Positions 26,725-36,430 of a DNA stretch of 64,000 nucleotides are shown here, piece after piece (positions within the stretch are counted from its first letter, which is position 1; each line of letters starts with the position of its first letter). A program made the translations under genes and the position numbers. Source of the DNA: Candidatus Caccoplasma merdavium (GTDB lineage Bacteria > Bacteroidota > Bacteroidia > Bacteroidales > UBA11471); the NCBI GenBank assembly GCA_018715595.1, contig DVLI01000026.1, positions 253,966 to 317,965 of the forward strand, written 5' to 3'. The notes beneath the pieces are model-generated. The model was not told where the DNA came from. It saw only the letters and a program-made list of their open reading frames with translations, and ran no database searches.

Positions 26725-28257
26725 TCAATGTTTGCTCGAAAGGTGCAAACGCCGAAGTCTTTGTAACAAAAAATTCCGTTCACCCGAGGTGAGGCCGATA
26801 AGATATATCAGCAAGAATATCACACACAGGCTCAGAAGCGAGGAAGAAACGAAAGAAAGGAAGTCGGGGTGCGGTTTATAAAAAAGGAACAACAACACGA
26901 GGAATGCGGTAATAAGAGAAAGAGGGGCTACAACCACCTGTAAATAACGCTTCACGGGCAACTGTATAAGGGGAAGAATATAATGTACACGCAACACCTG
27001 GGTAAAAAATTCGACACAAAAATATACCACAAACACCACCTCAGGTCGTGTTACGCCGCTTTTGAGAAGAAGATACGATATAGGAACAATCATCAGCAAC
27101 GAACAACTCTCAATAATCTGCACCTTGCGTATGCGTCCCGTGGCATGGAGAGAGGTAAGTACCGACTGTTTGAGCGACTCCAATGTCGAAATGGCAAGTG
27201 TCAACTGCACAAAAACGACGGTATGTTGCGGGACCTCCCCCAACCACAAATGTAAAATATACTCGGCATTGATGGTGATGGGGAAACTCAACACCAGCAT
27301 CAAGAAAAAGGCATATTTCGAGCTATACAGCACCAACTTGTGCATATAATCGAGGTCATTGGCCGCATAAGACTTGGTTATTTGTGGATTAATCGCAACC
27401 TGAAAGTTGGAAACAAACCGGGAAACAGCTCCCTGTACCTGCACCGAAATACCCCGAGCGGCATTGACCAACGGGCCGAAAAAGATATTCAGCAAAATAT
27501 TCAGACCCTGGGTGTAACCGGCTATGGCCAAATTTCCCAATGAAGTCCACCCCGAATAGGCAAACATCTCTTTGAGGCGGTTCCGTTCGTAAACCAACGG
27601 AGCTTTACTCTCCGCAAAATTCCGTCGACAATAGAACGCATAAAAGAGACAAACGCCCAGTTGCAAAGCCAGCAAAAGCAAAGCATAGACGATGAGTTTA
27701 TCGCCATAGAAACACTGTACGAGATATGCTATCGCCAAACGGGAGATTGCTTCAAAAACCGAAATATAGGCAAAAGCCTTCATCTGCTCGTGAGCAATAA
27801 TCAAAGCATTGTATGGAGCCGTAAGGATTGATAGCATCGACGTAATCACCGAGCATTGGTAAACCCACATGGCAGCCGTCATTCGTTCGGCCGGGATAAC
27901 CAGTTTGTTCAACAACAGCCACAATCCCAAAGTCTCGCCCAAAACAAAAATAATAACTGCAAAGATTATCTGTATAAGCCGGGTCGTGCTCACAACCCGC
28001 CTCAACTCATTGGCATCGCCTCCGCCGAGAGCCACCGTGATGTAACGCGACGAAGTGCGGGCCATGGAGTCGGAGATAAACAAAAAGATGGTAATAACAC
28101 CCCCGACCACATTGTAAAGACCGAAATCGACCTCACCCAATGCCTGCAAAATCGTCCGCGAGGTAAACAGGCTCACGCCCATGATGAGTATCATGCGCAG
28201 ATACAGGAAGAATGTATTGCGGGCTATACGCTTGTTGTTTTCGTGCTGGTTATCCAT
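26725..28257 (-). CDS. Wzx-like polysaccharide flippase
   Basis: A 510-residue polytopic membrane protein with about 12-14 helices and the MOP-superfamily start RIARNTFFLYLRMILIMGVSLFTSRTIL. Members flip lipid-linked oligosaccharides to the periplasmic side of the inner membrane. It lies between a DUF368 gene and two GT2 genes, all leftward. No polymerase (Wzy) or ligase is recognisable nearby, so the product may be a short glycan or the cluster may work with distant genes. Confidence 0.87.
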   Translation of the reverse strand: MDNQHENNKRIARNTFFLYLRMILIMGVSLFTSRTILQALGEVDFGLYNVVGGVITIFLFISDSMARTSSRYITVALGGGDANELRRVVSTTRLIQIIFAVIIFVLGETLGLWLLLNKLVIPAERMTAAMWVYQCSVITSMLSILTAPYNALIIAHEQMKAFAYISVFEAISRLAIAYLVQCFYGDKLIVYALLLLALQLGVCLFYAFYCRRNFAESKAPLVYERNRLKEMFAYSGWTSLGNLAIAGYTQGLNILLNIFFGPLVNAARGISVQVQGAVSRFVSNFQVAINPQITKSYAANDLDYMHKLVLYSSKYAFFLMLVLSFPITINAEYILHLWLGEVPQHTVVFVQLTLAISTLESLKQSVLTSLHATGRIRKVQIIESCSLLMIVPISYLLLKSGVTRPEVVFVVYFCVEFFTQVLRVHYILPLIQLPVKRYLQVVVAPLSLITAFLVLLFLFYKPHPDFLSFVSSSLLSLCVIFLLIYLIGLTSGERNFLLQRLRRLHLSSKH

Positions 28258-28296
28258 CGGGACGACATCAAGGCATTTGGGTCTTTACGACAAAAA

Positions 28297-29217
28297 CTAT
28301 TCGCTTTTCTTTGCCGATAATTTTTCCAGGAAGTAGACAAGAGCAAAACCGACCACCATTAAAGCAAATCCTGCGATAATATGCTCATTGGGCCAAATAT
28401 TGTTTTCGATCAAAGGTTTCACTTCGTCATGGCTGTCGACATAAGTTTCTACCACCTCTTTCCACGGCCACACCTTGTTGAGCGAACCCAACATGAAACC
28501 GGTGAGGACCGCCAACGTGATGTTGCGAAAATGCTTCAACGCAAAAGAGAGTACCCGCGAGAAGCTCGTGATACCGAGCAATGCGCCGAACGCAAAAACA
28601 CCCAAGACGACAAAATCGAGCGTATTGACCGCCTCCATGATGTAAAAATATTTCCCCAGCAAGACCAAGATGAAGCTGCCCGATATGCCAGGAAGAATCA
28701 TGGCACAGATGGCAATGGCTCCGCAAAGGAAGATAAACAACAGATTGGTCGATGTCTCGGCAGGAGTCGCAACCGTGATGTAATAGGCAACCACTGCCCC
28801 GACAGCAAACCCCAAAATCGTCTTCCAATTCCACTCCTTGATGTCTTTTGAGACAAACCATGTCGAAGCCAATACCAGTCCGAAGAAGAATGCCCACACC
28901 AATACCGGCTCATTTACAAGCAAAAACGTAATGAGTTTGGCCAACGAAAAAATACTGATGCCAATCCCCAATATCAGAGAAAACAAGAAATTGGCGTTTA
29001 TCGCTTTCCAAAAAGCAGCAATCTTACCCGTAAACAAGAGTTTCAACGAATGCATGTTGATGCTTTTTATTGAGTCTATCAACTCGTCGTATATTCCTAC
29101 GATGAAAGCAATCGTCCCGCCCGACACACCGGGCACAACATCGGCAGCTCCCATACCCATGCCTTTCAGCATCAAAATCACATAATCTTTGGCACTTCGT
29201 TTTTCCATAAATGTCAT
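28297..29217 (-). CDS. DUF368 family undecaprenyl-phosphate transporter candidate
   Basis: A 306-residue inner-membrane protein starting with the DUF368 hallmark KGMGMGAADVVPGVSGGTIAFIVGIY and with eight or more hydrophobic helices. DUF368 proteins (PopT type) have been reported to return undecaprenyl phosphate to the cytoplasmic face. An alternative start lies three codons in (29206-29208). The setting, between a TPR protein and a lipid-linked-sugar flippase, fits carrier recycling for the same glycan route; that link is inference. Confidence 0.88.
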   Translation of the reverse strand: MTFMEKRSAKDYVILMLKGMGMGAADVVPGVSGGTIAFIVGIYDELIDSIKSINMHSLKLLFTGKIAAFWKAINANFLFSLILGIGISIFSLAKLITFLLVNEPVLVWAFFFGLVLASTWFVSKDIKEWNWKTILGFAVGAVVAYYITVATPAETSTNLLFIFLCGAIAICAMILPGISGSFILVLLGKYFYIMEAVNTLDFVVLGVFAFGALLGITSFSRVLSFALKHFRNITLAVLTGFMLGSLNKVWPWKEVVETYVDSHDEVKPLIENNIWPNEHIIAGFALMVVGFALVYFLEKLSAKKSE

Positions 29218-29227
29218 TTATAATTCA

Positions 29228-30673
29228 TTACAAATTCGTATTCAGGTTTCTACCCAGTTCGTCTCGCAGAAGTCGCATGATGTGAGCCAAAGACTCCACC
29301 TTCCGACGATTCTCGTCGTCCATGTTGTTCAAAGTCTCCGCATTGCCCATGAGAGTCTCTATCTCTCCGGCCAACTGCATGGCCTCTTCCACATCACCAT
29401 ATTTGAAATGAGCCAATGCCAGGCTCAACAACATCTCCACATCGGTATAGTGCGAATAATCGGCCGCCTTGGTGTAATATTCAATGGCTTTTCCGAGATA
29501 AAGCGACCGCTCCTCTCCCTCTGCCAATGAGGCCAACTGCTCCATGAGTTGGGCCAAGTTTTTGCAGGCATACGCATTTTCGGGGTCAAGAACAAGGGCT
29601 TGCTGAAAATGTTTCTCGGCATCGGCCCAATGTCTTTCATACATATCGAGTTCTCCCAGGAAAAGAATCGCATCGACATGATAAGTGTCTATTTCGAGTG
29701 TCTTTTCCAAAGCTTCGCGCGTATGAGCCAAATCGTTGATGCTGTAATAGTTGGTAGCCAACTGATAATAAAAATCAGCGTTCGGATAATCGGCATAACG
29801 TATGGCCAGCAACAGCGAATTGATGGCTCGCTCGTAGAGCCCCATGTGAGAATAGCAGGCCGCCAACATGGCATGAGCCAAACTCTTGTCGCCGGCGACT
29901 TCGAGTACTTCATCGAAAATGCGCATGGCCGACTGGAAATCGCCTTTGTCATAGAGGCAGCACCCCTTAGATATCATCGTCTCGACATTGTTCTCGTCGA
30001 TAGCCAATGCAAAGTCACAGGCTTCGATAGCCTCGTCATACCGGCCTTGCAAGGCCAACAAACGAGCCAAGTCGAACCAGTCGGAGTGCGAATAGGGATC
30101 CTTGTCGAGCAACTTGTTGTAAATGTCGATGGCCTTGTCGTTCTGCTGCTGGTCTTCATAGATGTGAGCCAACTCCCGCATCAGGGCATCTTCATCTTTG
30201 GGCAATCGACGGCAAGCCTCATCGATAAAGGCGTATGTCTCCGAAAGGCAATCGTAGTCGAGGAACAAATCGATGACATCGAGACAAATGTCCAACGACA
30301 ACTCATCGGAATCGAGCAATTCATCGATATAGGCAATCGCCCGTGTCTTTTCGGAACGAATCAATGCTATTTCGGCTTGGATAAGAAGGGCATCGACCGA
30401 ATGACTGTGAAGCACCGATATTTGCTTCTCGGCCTCGTCGATGCGGTCGAGACACAGCAAATACCCGGCACGTCGCACCAGCAACTCGGGATTGCCGGGG
30501 TGCAACTCCAATCCATACTCAATAACGTCGAGAGCCTCCTGGTATTGTTCCGAGAGCTCATATTCATAGGCGATGTCTTCGAGGTCCTCGGCATCAAAAT
30601 AGCGGCGTTCTCCCCGCCGAAGCATCTCCTCATAGCGGCGTATCAATTCTGAATCGATTTCTTCATTATCCAT
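29228..30673 (-). CDS. Tetratricopeptide repeat protein
   Basis: A 481-residue protein of stacked 34-residue helical hairpins (about twelve TPR units from residue 20 onward, for example NDKAIDIYNKLLDKDPYSHS and DKSLAHAMLAACYSHMGLYERA). No signal peptide or membrane segment is seen, so it is probably a cytoplasmic scaffold. Partners are unknown. It is the first gene of the leftward operon and ends 10 bases before the DUF368 gene. Confidence 0.88.
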   Translation of the reverse strand: MDNEEIDSELIRRYEEMLRRGERRYFDAEDLEDIAYEYELSEQYQEALDVIEYGLELHPGNPELLVRRAGYLLCLDRIDEAEKQISVLHSHSVDALLIQAEIALIRSEKTRAIAYIDELLDSDELSLDICLDVIDLFLDYDCLSETYAFIDEACRRLPKDEDALMRELAHIYEDQQQNDKAIDIYNKLLDKDPYSHSDWFDLARLLALQGRYDEAIEACDFALAIDENNVETMISKGCCLYDKGDFQSAMRIFDEVLEVAGDKSLAHAMLAACYSHMGLYERAINSLLLAIRYADYPNADFYYQLATNYYSINDLAHTREALEKTLEIDTYHVDAILFLGELDMYERHWADAEKHFQQALVLDPENAYACKNLAQLMEQLASLAEGEERSLYLGKAIEYYTKAADYSHYTDVEMLLSLALAHFKYGDVEEAMQLAGEIETLMGNAETLNNMDDENRRKVESLAHIMRLLRDELGRNLNTNL

Positions 30674-30696
30674 AAATGCCCATTTTTACGACAATA

Positions 30697-30734
30697 CCGG
30701 AGCAAAACGAAAAAATATTTCCGTATTGCTCCGG
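30697..30734 (-). terminator. Candidate terminator downstream of glnS
   Basis: A perfect 9-base stem CCGGAGCAA (30697-30705) with TTGCTCCGG (30726-30734) encloses an A/T-rich loop. It lies 24 bases beyond the glnS stop. A weak -7 box for the TPR gene (TCGTTTTG, 30703-30710, minus strand) overlaps it. Confidence 0.45.
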
Positions 30735-30757
30735 CAGGGAATAGATTGTATAACGGT

Positions 30758-32461
30758 TCAATGTTTATCTTTTATTTTCTCCCAACTATCTTTCAAGGAG
30801 ACGGTACGGTTGAAGACCAAATGTCCCGGGGTCGTATCGGGGTCGACCGAGAAATAACCGATACGCTGGAATTGATAGTGGTCGCCACATTTTGCCGTCT
30901 CGGCCAAATAGGGCTCGATATAGGCTTTTACGACCTTCAACGAATCGGGATTCAAAAGCTCTCTGAAATCCTTCTCTTTCTCCTCGGCCGGATTTTCGAC
31001 CATGAAAAGACGGTCATACATGCGCACTTCGGCTTCGACCGCATGACGCGCCGACACCCAGTGCAACGTACCTTTCACCTTGCGGTTGCTCTCGGGCAAT
31101 CCGCTGCGGGTGGCGGCATCGTATTCGCAATATATTTCCTCGATTTCCCCGGCCTCGTTTTTCTTGCAACCGGTACATTTCACGATATAAGCCGATTTGA
31201 GTCGCACCTCTTGTCCCGGCGTCATACGGAAAAATTTCTTGGGCGGATTCTCCATGAAATCTTCCCGTTCGATGTAAAGTTCCCGAGTGAAGGGCATCGA
31301 GTGCACTCCGGCTTCGGGCTTCTCGGGATTGTTTTCGGTATCGAGGTATTCGACTTGGTCTTCGGGATAGTTCGTAATGACCAGTTTCACCGGATTGACC
31401 ACGGCCGCCACGCGATTGGCGTTTTTGTTGAGGTCTTCGCGTATGCTGTGTTCGAGCAACGCCACGTCGATGAGACCGTCGAATTTGGTGTAGCCGATTT
31501 TGTCGACAAAATTGCGTATCGACTCAGGGGTGTACCCGCGACGGCGCAATCCGCAGAGGGTCGGCATGCGGGGGTCGTCCCAACCGCACACGAGTTTCTC
31601 TTGCACGAGCTGCAACAATTTGCGCTTGCTCATCACCGTATAGGTGAGATTGAGGCGGTTGAACTCGATCTGTCGCGGGCAATAGCTCTCGTCGGCAAGG
31701 AATTTCACGAACCACTCATACAGGGGGCGGTGTACTTCAAACTCCAACGTACATATCGAGTGGGTCACCCCTTCGAAATAGTCCGACTGTCCATGGGCGA
31801 AATCGTACATGGGATATACGTTCCATTTCGTTCCCGTACGGTGATGCGGGTGCTTGATGATGCGATACATGATCGGGTCTCTCATGTGCATGTTCGAAGA
31901 GGCCATGTCGATTTTTGCGCGCAATACCATCGAACCTTCTTCAAACTCACCTTTGTTCATGCGTTCAAAAAGGTCGAGATTCTCTTCTATGGGGCGGTCG
32001 CGATAAGGGCTGCTCACGCCGGGTTGGGTGGGGGTACCTTTCTGCTGGGCAATCTGCTCCGAGGTCTGCTCGTCGACATAGGCATAGCCCTCTTTTATCA
32101 TGCGTATGGCCAAATCATACAATTTGGGGAAATAATCCGATGCATAATAGAGACGGTCTCCCCAATCGAAGCCCAACCAATGTATATCTTCCATGATGGA
32201 ATCGACATATTCCACATCTTCACGGGCAGGGTTGGTGTCATCGAAACGCAAATTGCAGGTTCCGCCAAATTTCTCGGCAATACCAAAGTCCATGCATATC
32301 GCTTTCGCATGGCCTATATGCAAATAGCCATTCGGCTCGGGCGGGAAACGGGTATTCAACCGACCTCCGTTTTTGCCGGCAGCCAAATCGGCCTCGACAG
32401 CCAGTTCTATAAAATTCAGGCTTTTCTTTTCCTCTTCATTTTGTTCTGCTACTTGTGTCAT
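30758..32461 (-). CDS. glnS: Glutaminyl-tRNA synthetase
   Basis: A 567-residue class I synthetase that charges tRNA-Gln. It has the HIGH motif in [12 protein letters not shown], the KMSKS counterpart VMSKRKL and the GlnRS-specific two-barrel anticodon-binding domain in the last 220 residues. The start at 32459-32461 ([12 protein letters not shown]) is chosen because a longer frame would read back through the -7 box (32510-32517). Presence of GlnRS suggests tRNA-Gln need not depend on amidation by GatCAB. Confidence 0.96.
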   Translation of the reverse strand: MTQVAEQNEEEKKSLNFIELAVEADLAAGKNGGRLNTRFPPEPNGYLHIGHAKAICMDFGIAEKFGGTCNLRFDDTNPAREDVEYVDSIMEDIHWLGFDWGDRLYYASDYFPKLYDLAIRMIKEGYAYVDEQTSEQIAQQKGTPTQPGVSSPYRDRPIEENLDLFERMNKGEFEEGSMVLRAKIDMASSNMHMRDPIMYRIIKHPHHRTGTKWNVYPMYDFAHGQSDYFEGVTHSICTLEFEVHRPLYEWFVKFLADESYCPRQIEFNRLNLTYTVMSKRKLLQLVQEKLVCGWDDPRMPTLCGLRRRGYTPESIRNFVDKIGYTKFDGLIDVALLEHSIREDLNKNANRVAAVVNPVKLVITNYPEDQVEYLDTENNPEKPEAGVHSMPFTRELYIEREDFMENPPKKFFRMTPGQEVRLKSAYIVKCTGCKKNEAGEIEEIYCEYDAATRSGLPESNRKVKGTLHWVSARHAVEAEVRMYDRLFMVENPAEEKEKDFRELLNPDSLKVVKAYIEPYLAETAKCGDHYQFQRIGYFSVDPDTTPGHLVFNRTVSLKDSWEKIKDKH

Positions 32462-32509
32462 GGTCAAAGTTTTTCTACTTGCAGATATATCACGTTTGTT
32501 TAATAGCGG

Positions 32510-32517
32510 CAAAGATA
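32510..32517 (-). promoter_or_regulatory. -7 box of glnS
   Basis: The minus strand reads TATCTTTG, 48 bases before the chosen glnS start. Confidence 0.6.
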
Positions 32518-32635
32518 GCGAATAAAATCCATTTATCACATTCCTTTATTTTATTTACATCGACCCGAATACTTTTTTCCACGCTGGCCAGCATAACATG
32601 TTCCCCATAATGAAACTTTATAATCATGTAGTGGT

Positions 32636-32708
32636 ACAATTATTTTCACTGTGAAAAAAAATTGTAATCTGAATGTAACATCTTTTTCGCATTATAATAT
32701 GAATTTTG
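32636..32708 (+). promoter_or_regulatory. pst promoter with Pho-box-like direct repeat
   Basis: TGTAATC (32663-32669) and TGTAACA (32674-32680) are 7-base direct repeats separated by four bases, the 11-base spacing of a PhoB box. They end 20 bases before a near-consensus -7 box GAATTTTG (32701-32708). An imperfect inverted repeat (32636-32665) lies next to them. Control by a PhoB-type regulator is inferred. Confidence 0.5.
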
Positions 32709-32721
32709 CATCGTCAAATCA

Positions 32722-33555
32722 ATGCCGAATAATATGTATAAAAACATTCTTTTGATTCTCCCGTTGTTCCTCATCTTTTCTCAACCATCTGCTTCACAAC
32801 GCATCAAAGGCAGCGACACGGTTCTTCCTCTCACCCAAAAATGGGCCGAAACATTCATGCACGAATATCCAAATACATCGGTCACCGTCACCGGTGGTGG
32901 CAGCGGAGTGGGCATTTCGGCCATTATGGAAGGGACGACCGATATTGCCATGTCTTCCCGGCGCATCAAATTCGGAGAGAAAATGAAACTGAAACAAAAC
33001 AGCACCGAGGTCAACGAAGTCATTGTAGCTTACGATGCATTGGCAGTAATCGTCAATCCGTCAAATCCGGTCAACAATCTCACGCGAGAAGAATTGGAGG
33101 CCATTTTTCGGGGGAAAATAACCAACTGGGAAGAAGTGGGCGGCCCCGATGCCAAAATCATCGTATATTCACGGGAAACCTCATCGGGCACATACGAATT
33201 TTTCAAAGAAAGCGTGCTGGAAAACAAGAACTACACCAACAATATCCTTTCCATGCCGGCAACAGGAGCCATCATACAATCGATAAGACAAACCAAAGGA
33301 GCCATCGGTTATGTGGGCATGGCCTACCTCAACCCTTTTGTTAAAGCCATCAACGTATCATACGACGGTGGAAAGAACTATGTTCACCCGTCGATAGAAA
33401 ACGCCCGGGCAAAAAAATATCCCATCGTGCGGCCGCTTTACTATTATTACAATAAAAAAGACGAAGAAAAAGTCCGTCCTTATATACAATTCATCACATC
33501 AGAAAAGGCCGAAAACATTTCTTTGGAATTAGGATTCATTCCCGCCACATTATAA
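32722..33555 (+). CDS. pstS: Phosphate-binding protein PstS
   Basis: A 277-residue periplasmic phosphate-binding protein of the high-affinity Pst ABC importer. A signal peptide ends near residue 25, and the mature part begins RIKGSDTVLPLTQKWAE. Phosphate-site segments include GGGSGVGISA (58-67) and SRETSSGTYEFF. The second-lobe motif GKITNWEEVGG lies at 131-141. No lipoprotein cysteine is seen. It is the first gene of pstSCAB-phoU, and the downstream gaps of 4-17 bases support one transcript. Confidence 0.94.
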   Translation: MPNNMYKNILLILPLFLIFSQPSASQRIKGSDTVLPLTQKWAETFMHEYPNTSVTVTGGGSGVGISAIMEGTTDIAMSSRRIKFGEKMKLKQNSTEVNEVIVAYDALAVIVNPSNPVNNLTREELEAIFRGKITNWEEVGGPDAKIIVYSRETSSGTYEFFKESVLENKNYTNNILSMPATGAIIQSIRQTKGAIGYVGMAYLNPFVKAINVSYDGGKNYVHPSIENARAKKYPIVRPLYYYYNKKDEEKVRPYIQFITSEKAENISLELGFIPATL

Positions 33556-33565
33556 AAAATTCTAT

Positions 33566-34759
33566 ATGAAAAAATGGATTGACTATATTGCAACGCGGTT
33601 GTTTACCGTCAGCGGCTTTGTAACCAGCGCGGCCATTTTGTTGATTATTGGTTTCTTGTTTACCGAAGCAGTCGGTCTCTTCAACAATCCGATAATCGAA
33701 GACGGATATACGCTCGCCGTCAACAAAGAAAACAAAATCAAATCGTTAAGTGCAGAGCAGATAAAAAACCTCTTCGATGAAGAAATACCCAACTGGAAAG
33801 AGTTGGGAGGCGAAGACATTCCCGTGCAAACATTCCGGCTCGAAGATTTGTCCCAATATTATTCCGAAGAAGAACTCGGAGCCGAATATGAATATGCGGG
33901 GAATAAAATAGGAGACATCATTCGGCAAGAAAAGGGCATGATTGCTTTTGTCCCCAAAAACCTGGTTCAAAACGAACCCGGCATACGCTTGATTGAAGAC
34001 AAAAACATTCCGGTAAAAGATGTCTTGTTGGGCAAAGAATGGTACCCCACCGCCACACCGTCACCCATTTTCGGAATCCTGCCATTGCTGTACGGAACTC
34101 TTTGGGTAAGTTTCTTTGCCATACTGATAGCTCTTCCTTTCGGGCTTTCCATAGCCATATACATGTCAGAAGTGGCCAATCCCAAAATCAGAAAAATATT
34201 GAAACCGATTATCGAACTTCTCAACGGCATACCTTCTGTCGTATATGGATTTTTCGGATTGGCCGTCATCGTTCCTTCCCTGCAAAACGTCTTCGACCTC
34301 CCTGTCGGAGAATCCGGACTGGCCGGAAGCATCGTTTTGGCCATCATGGCTCTGCCTACCATCATCACCGTTGCCGAAGATGCCATGCGCAGTTGCCCAA
34401 GATCCATGCGAGAAGCCAGTTTGGCACTCGGTTCCTCACAATGGCAAACCATATACAAGGTCGTCATACCGTTTTCGATATCGGGTATCACCTCAGGTGT
34501 CGTTCTGGGCATAGGCCGCGCCATCGGCGAGACAATGGCCGTGCTTATGGTGACCGGCAATGCGGCGGTCATACCGACATCGATCATGGAACCGCTGCGT
34601 ACTATCCCCGCTACGATTGCAGCCGAATTGGGAGAAGCCCCGGCCGGAGGGGCCCATTACCAATCCCTGTTCTTGCTCGGTGTCATTCTATTCTTTATCA
34701 CATTGTTCATCAACTCCTGCGTGGAAATCGTTTCGGCACGCAACAAAATAAAAAAATAG
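33566..34759 (+). CDS. pstC: Phosphate permease PstC with inserted PstS-like segment
   Basis: An inner-membrane permease subunit of the Pst importer. At 397 residues it is about 100 longer than the common PstC. TM1 (about residues 16-38) is followed by a periplasmic insertion of about residues 42-145, after which the BPD_transp_1 core runs to the end, with the EAA loop AMRSCPRSMREASLALGSSQ. The insertion contains LSAEQIKNLFDEEIPNWKEL (61-80), which parallels PstS residues 120-139 (LTREELEAIF...NWEEV), and later EKGMIAFVPKNL, which parallels TKGAIGYVGMAYL of PstS. It probably helps dock or pass on phosphate. Confidence 0.93.
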   Translation: MKKWIDYIATRLFTVSGFVTSAAILLIIGFLFTEAVGLFNNPIIEDGYTLAVNKENKIKSLSAEQIKNLFDEEIPNWKELGGEDIPVQTFRLEDLSQYYSEEELGAEYEYAGNKIGDIIRQEKGMIAFVPKNLVQNEPGIRLIEDKNIPVKDVLLGKEWYPTATPSPIFGILPLLYGTLWVSFFAILIALPFGLSIAIYMSEVANPKIRKILKPIIELLNGIPSVVYGFFGLAVIVPSLQNVFDLPVGESGLAGSIVLAIMALPTIITVAEDAMRSCPRSMREASLALGSSQWQTIYKVVIPFSISGITSGVVLGIGRAIGETMAVLMVTGNAAVIPTSIMEPLRTIPATIAAELGEAPAGGAHYQSLFLLGVILFFITLFINSCVEIVSARNKIKK

Positions 34760-34763
34760 TATT

Positions 34764-35645
34764 ATGAGTTTCAACACCACCTCTTTTATCAAACGGAGGA
34801 AATTAGCTCAAAATTCGGCATTCGCTTTATTCCGGATTTTCAGTTACAGCATTGTCGTCATACTCTTTTTTATCTTGGGATTTATCCTCATCAAAGGGTT
34901 TGGTGTCATCAACTGGGACTTTATCACCCAAGCTCCCAGCGACGGCATGACCAAGGGAGGAATCTGGCCGGCCATCGTCGGGACATTTTATTTGATGATT
35001 GGCAGCGCCATATTTGCGTTTCCCATAGGAATCATGAGCGGCATATACATGAGTGAATATGCCCGTTCGGGGAAACTGGTCAATTTCATACGGACCATGA
35101 CCAACAACTTGGCCGGCATACCGTCGATTGTATTCGGCCTCTTCGGAATGGCATTTTTTGTCAATCGGTTAGATTTCGGCGACAGCATTTTGGCCGGCTC
35201 CCTTACATTGGGACTGTTGGCACTTCCCATCATTATTCGCACGACCGAAGAAACATTCAAAGACATTCCGAACCACTTCAGAGAAGGAAGCCTTGCTTTG
35301 GGTGCCACAAAAGCCCAGACCATCTGGAATGTACTGCTTCCGATGGCCACTCCCCGTGTCATAACAGGATTGATTTTGTCTCTGGGACGAGTTTCGGGCG
35401 AAACAGCTCCTATCCTATTCACTTGCGCGGCCTATTTTTTACCCAAATTACCCACGGGGATTTTTGACCAATGCATGGCCCTGCCCTATCACCTTTACGT
35501 CGTAGCCACCAGTGGAACCGACATCGAAGCCCAAGAACCCATTGCTTACGGGACGGCTTTTGTCCTCATCGTCATCGTTCTCATCATGAATCTGGCCGCC
35601 AACGGCATACGCAACCACTTCGACAAAAAAATAAAGTTAAAATAA
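34764..35645 (+). CDS. pstA: Phosphate permease PstA
   Basis: A 293-residue inner-membrane permease, the partner of PstC. It has six predicted helices, the conserved FYLMIGSAIFAFPIGIMSGI and NNLAGIPSIVFGLFGMAFF segments, and the cytoplasmic EAA loop HFREGSLALGATKAQTIWNV that contacts PstB. It starts four bases after the pstC stop and has normal length. Confidence 0.95.
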   Translation: MSFNTTSFIKRRKLAQNSAFALFRIFSYSIVVILFFILGFILIKGFGVINWDFITQAPSDGMTKGGIWPAIVGTFYLMIGSAIFAFPIGIMSGIYMSEYARSGKLVNFIRTMTNNLAGIPSIVFGLFGMAFFVNRLDFGDSILAGSLTLGLLALPIIIRTTEETFKDIPNHFREGSLALGATKAQTIWNVLLPMATPRVITGLILSLGRVSGETAPILFTCAAYFLPKLPTGIFDQCMALPYHLYVVATSGTDIEAQEPIAYGTAFVLIVIVLIMNLAANGIRNHFDKKIKLK

Positions 35646-35660
35646 CAAACAAGAAACATC

Positions 35661-36413
35661 ATGGACAAAATAAAGGCAACCAATGTAGATTTTTATTATG
35701 GGAATTTCCATGCCTTGAAAAATATATCCTTAACAATCCCCGAAAATCAAGTCGTGGCATTTATCGGCCCATCGGGTTGCGGAAAATCGACTTTTCTGCG
35801 TCTCTTCAACCGCATGAACGACCTGATTCCCAATACAAGGCTGACCGGCAATATCTCCATCGACGGACAAGACATCTATGACAAGTCGGTCGAAGTAGAT
35901 GTTTTACGGAGAAACGTAGGCATGGTATTCCAACGCCCCAATCCTTTTCCCAAAAGCATCTTCGAGAATGTGGCCTATGGTTTGCGTGTCAACGGGGTCA
36001 AAGACAAAGAATACATTTCACACAAAGTGGAAGAAGCCTTGAAAGGTGCCGCTTTATGGGAAGAGGTGAAAGACAAGTTGAAAGAGTCGGCTTATGCTCT
36101 CTCGGGGGGCCAACAACAACGTTTGTGCATAGCCCGGGCCATGGCCGTGTCACCATCGGTTCTGCTGATGGACGAACCGGCCTCGGCCCTCGACCCCATA
36201 TCGACGGCAAAAATCGAAGAACTGATATGCGAATTATGCAAGCAAACAACGATTGTCATCGTTACCCACAGCATGCAACAAGCCGCTCGCGTCAGCCACA
36301 AAACAGCATTTTTCTACTTAGGAGAAATGGTAGAATATGACGATACGAAAAAAATCTTTACAAATCCTTCCAAGGAAGCCACACAAAATTACATTACAGG
36401 ACGTTTTGGATAA
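35661..36413 (+). CDS. pstB: Phosphate transporter ATPase PstB
   Basis: A 250-residue ABC ATPase that powers PstCA. Walker A is GPSGCGKS (36-43), the signature is [15 protein letters not shown] and Walker B is [12 protein letters not shown]. The [18 protein letters not shown] segment is typical of PstB. It lies 15 bases after pstA and 17 before phoU. Confidence 0.97.
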   Translation: MDKIKATNVDFYYGNFHALKNISLTIPENQVVAFIGPSGCGKSTFLRLFNRMNDLIPNTRLTGNISIDGQDIYDKSVEVDVLRRNVGMVFQRPNPFPKSIFENVAYGLRVNGVKDKEYISHKVEEALKGAALWEEVKDKLKESAYALSGGQQQRLCIARAMAVSPSVLLMDEPASALDPISTAKIEELICELCKQTTIVIVTHSMQQAARVSHKTAFFYLGEMVEYDDTKKIFTNPSKEATQNYITGRFG

Positions 36414-36430
36414 AATAAAAGCAATTTATT

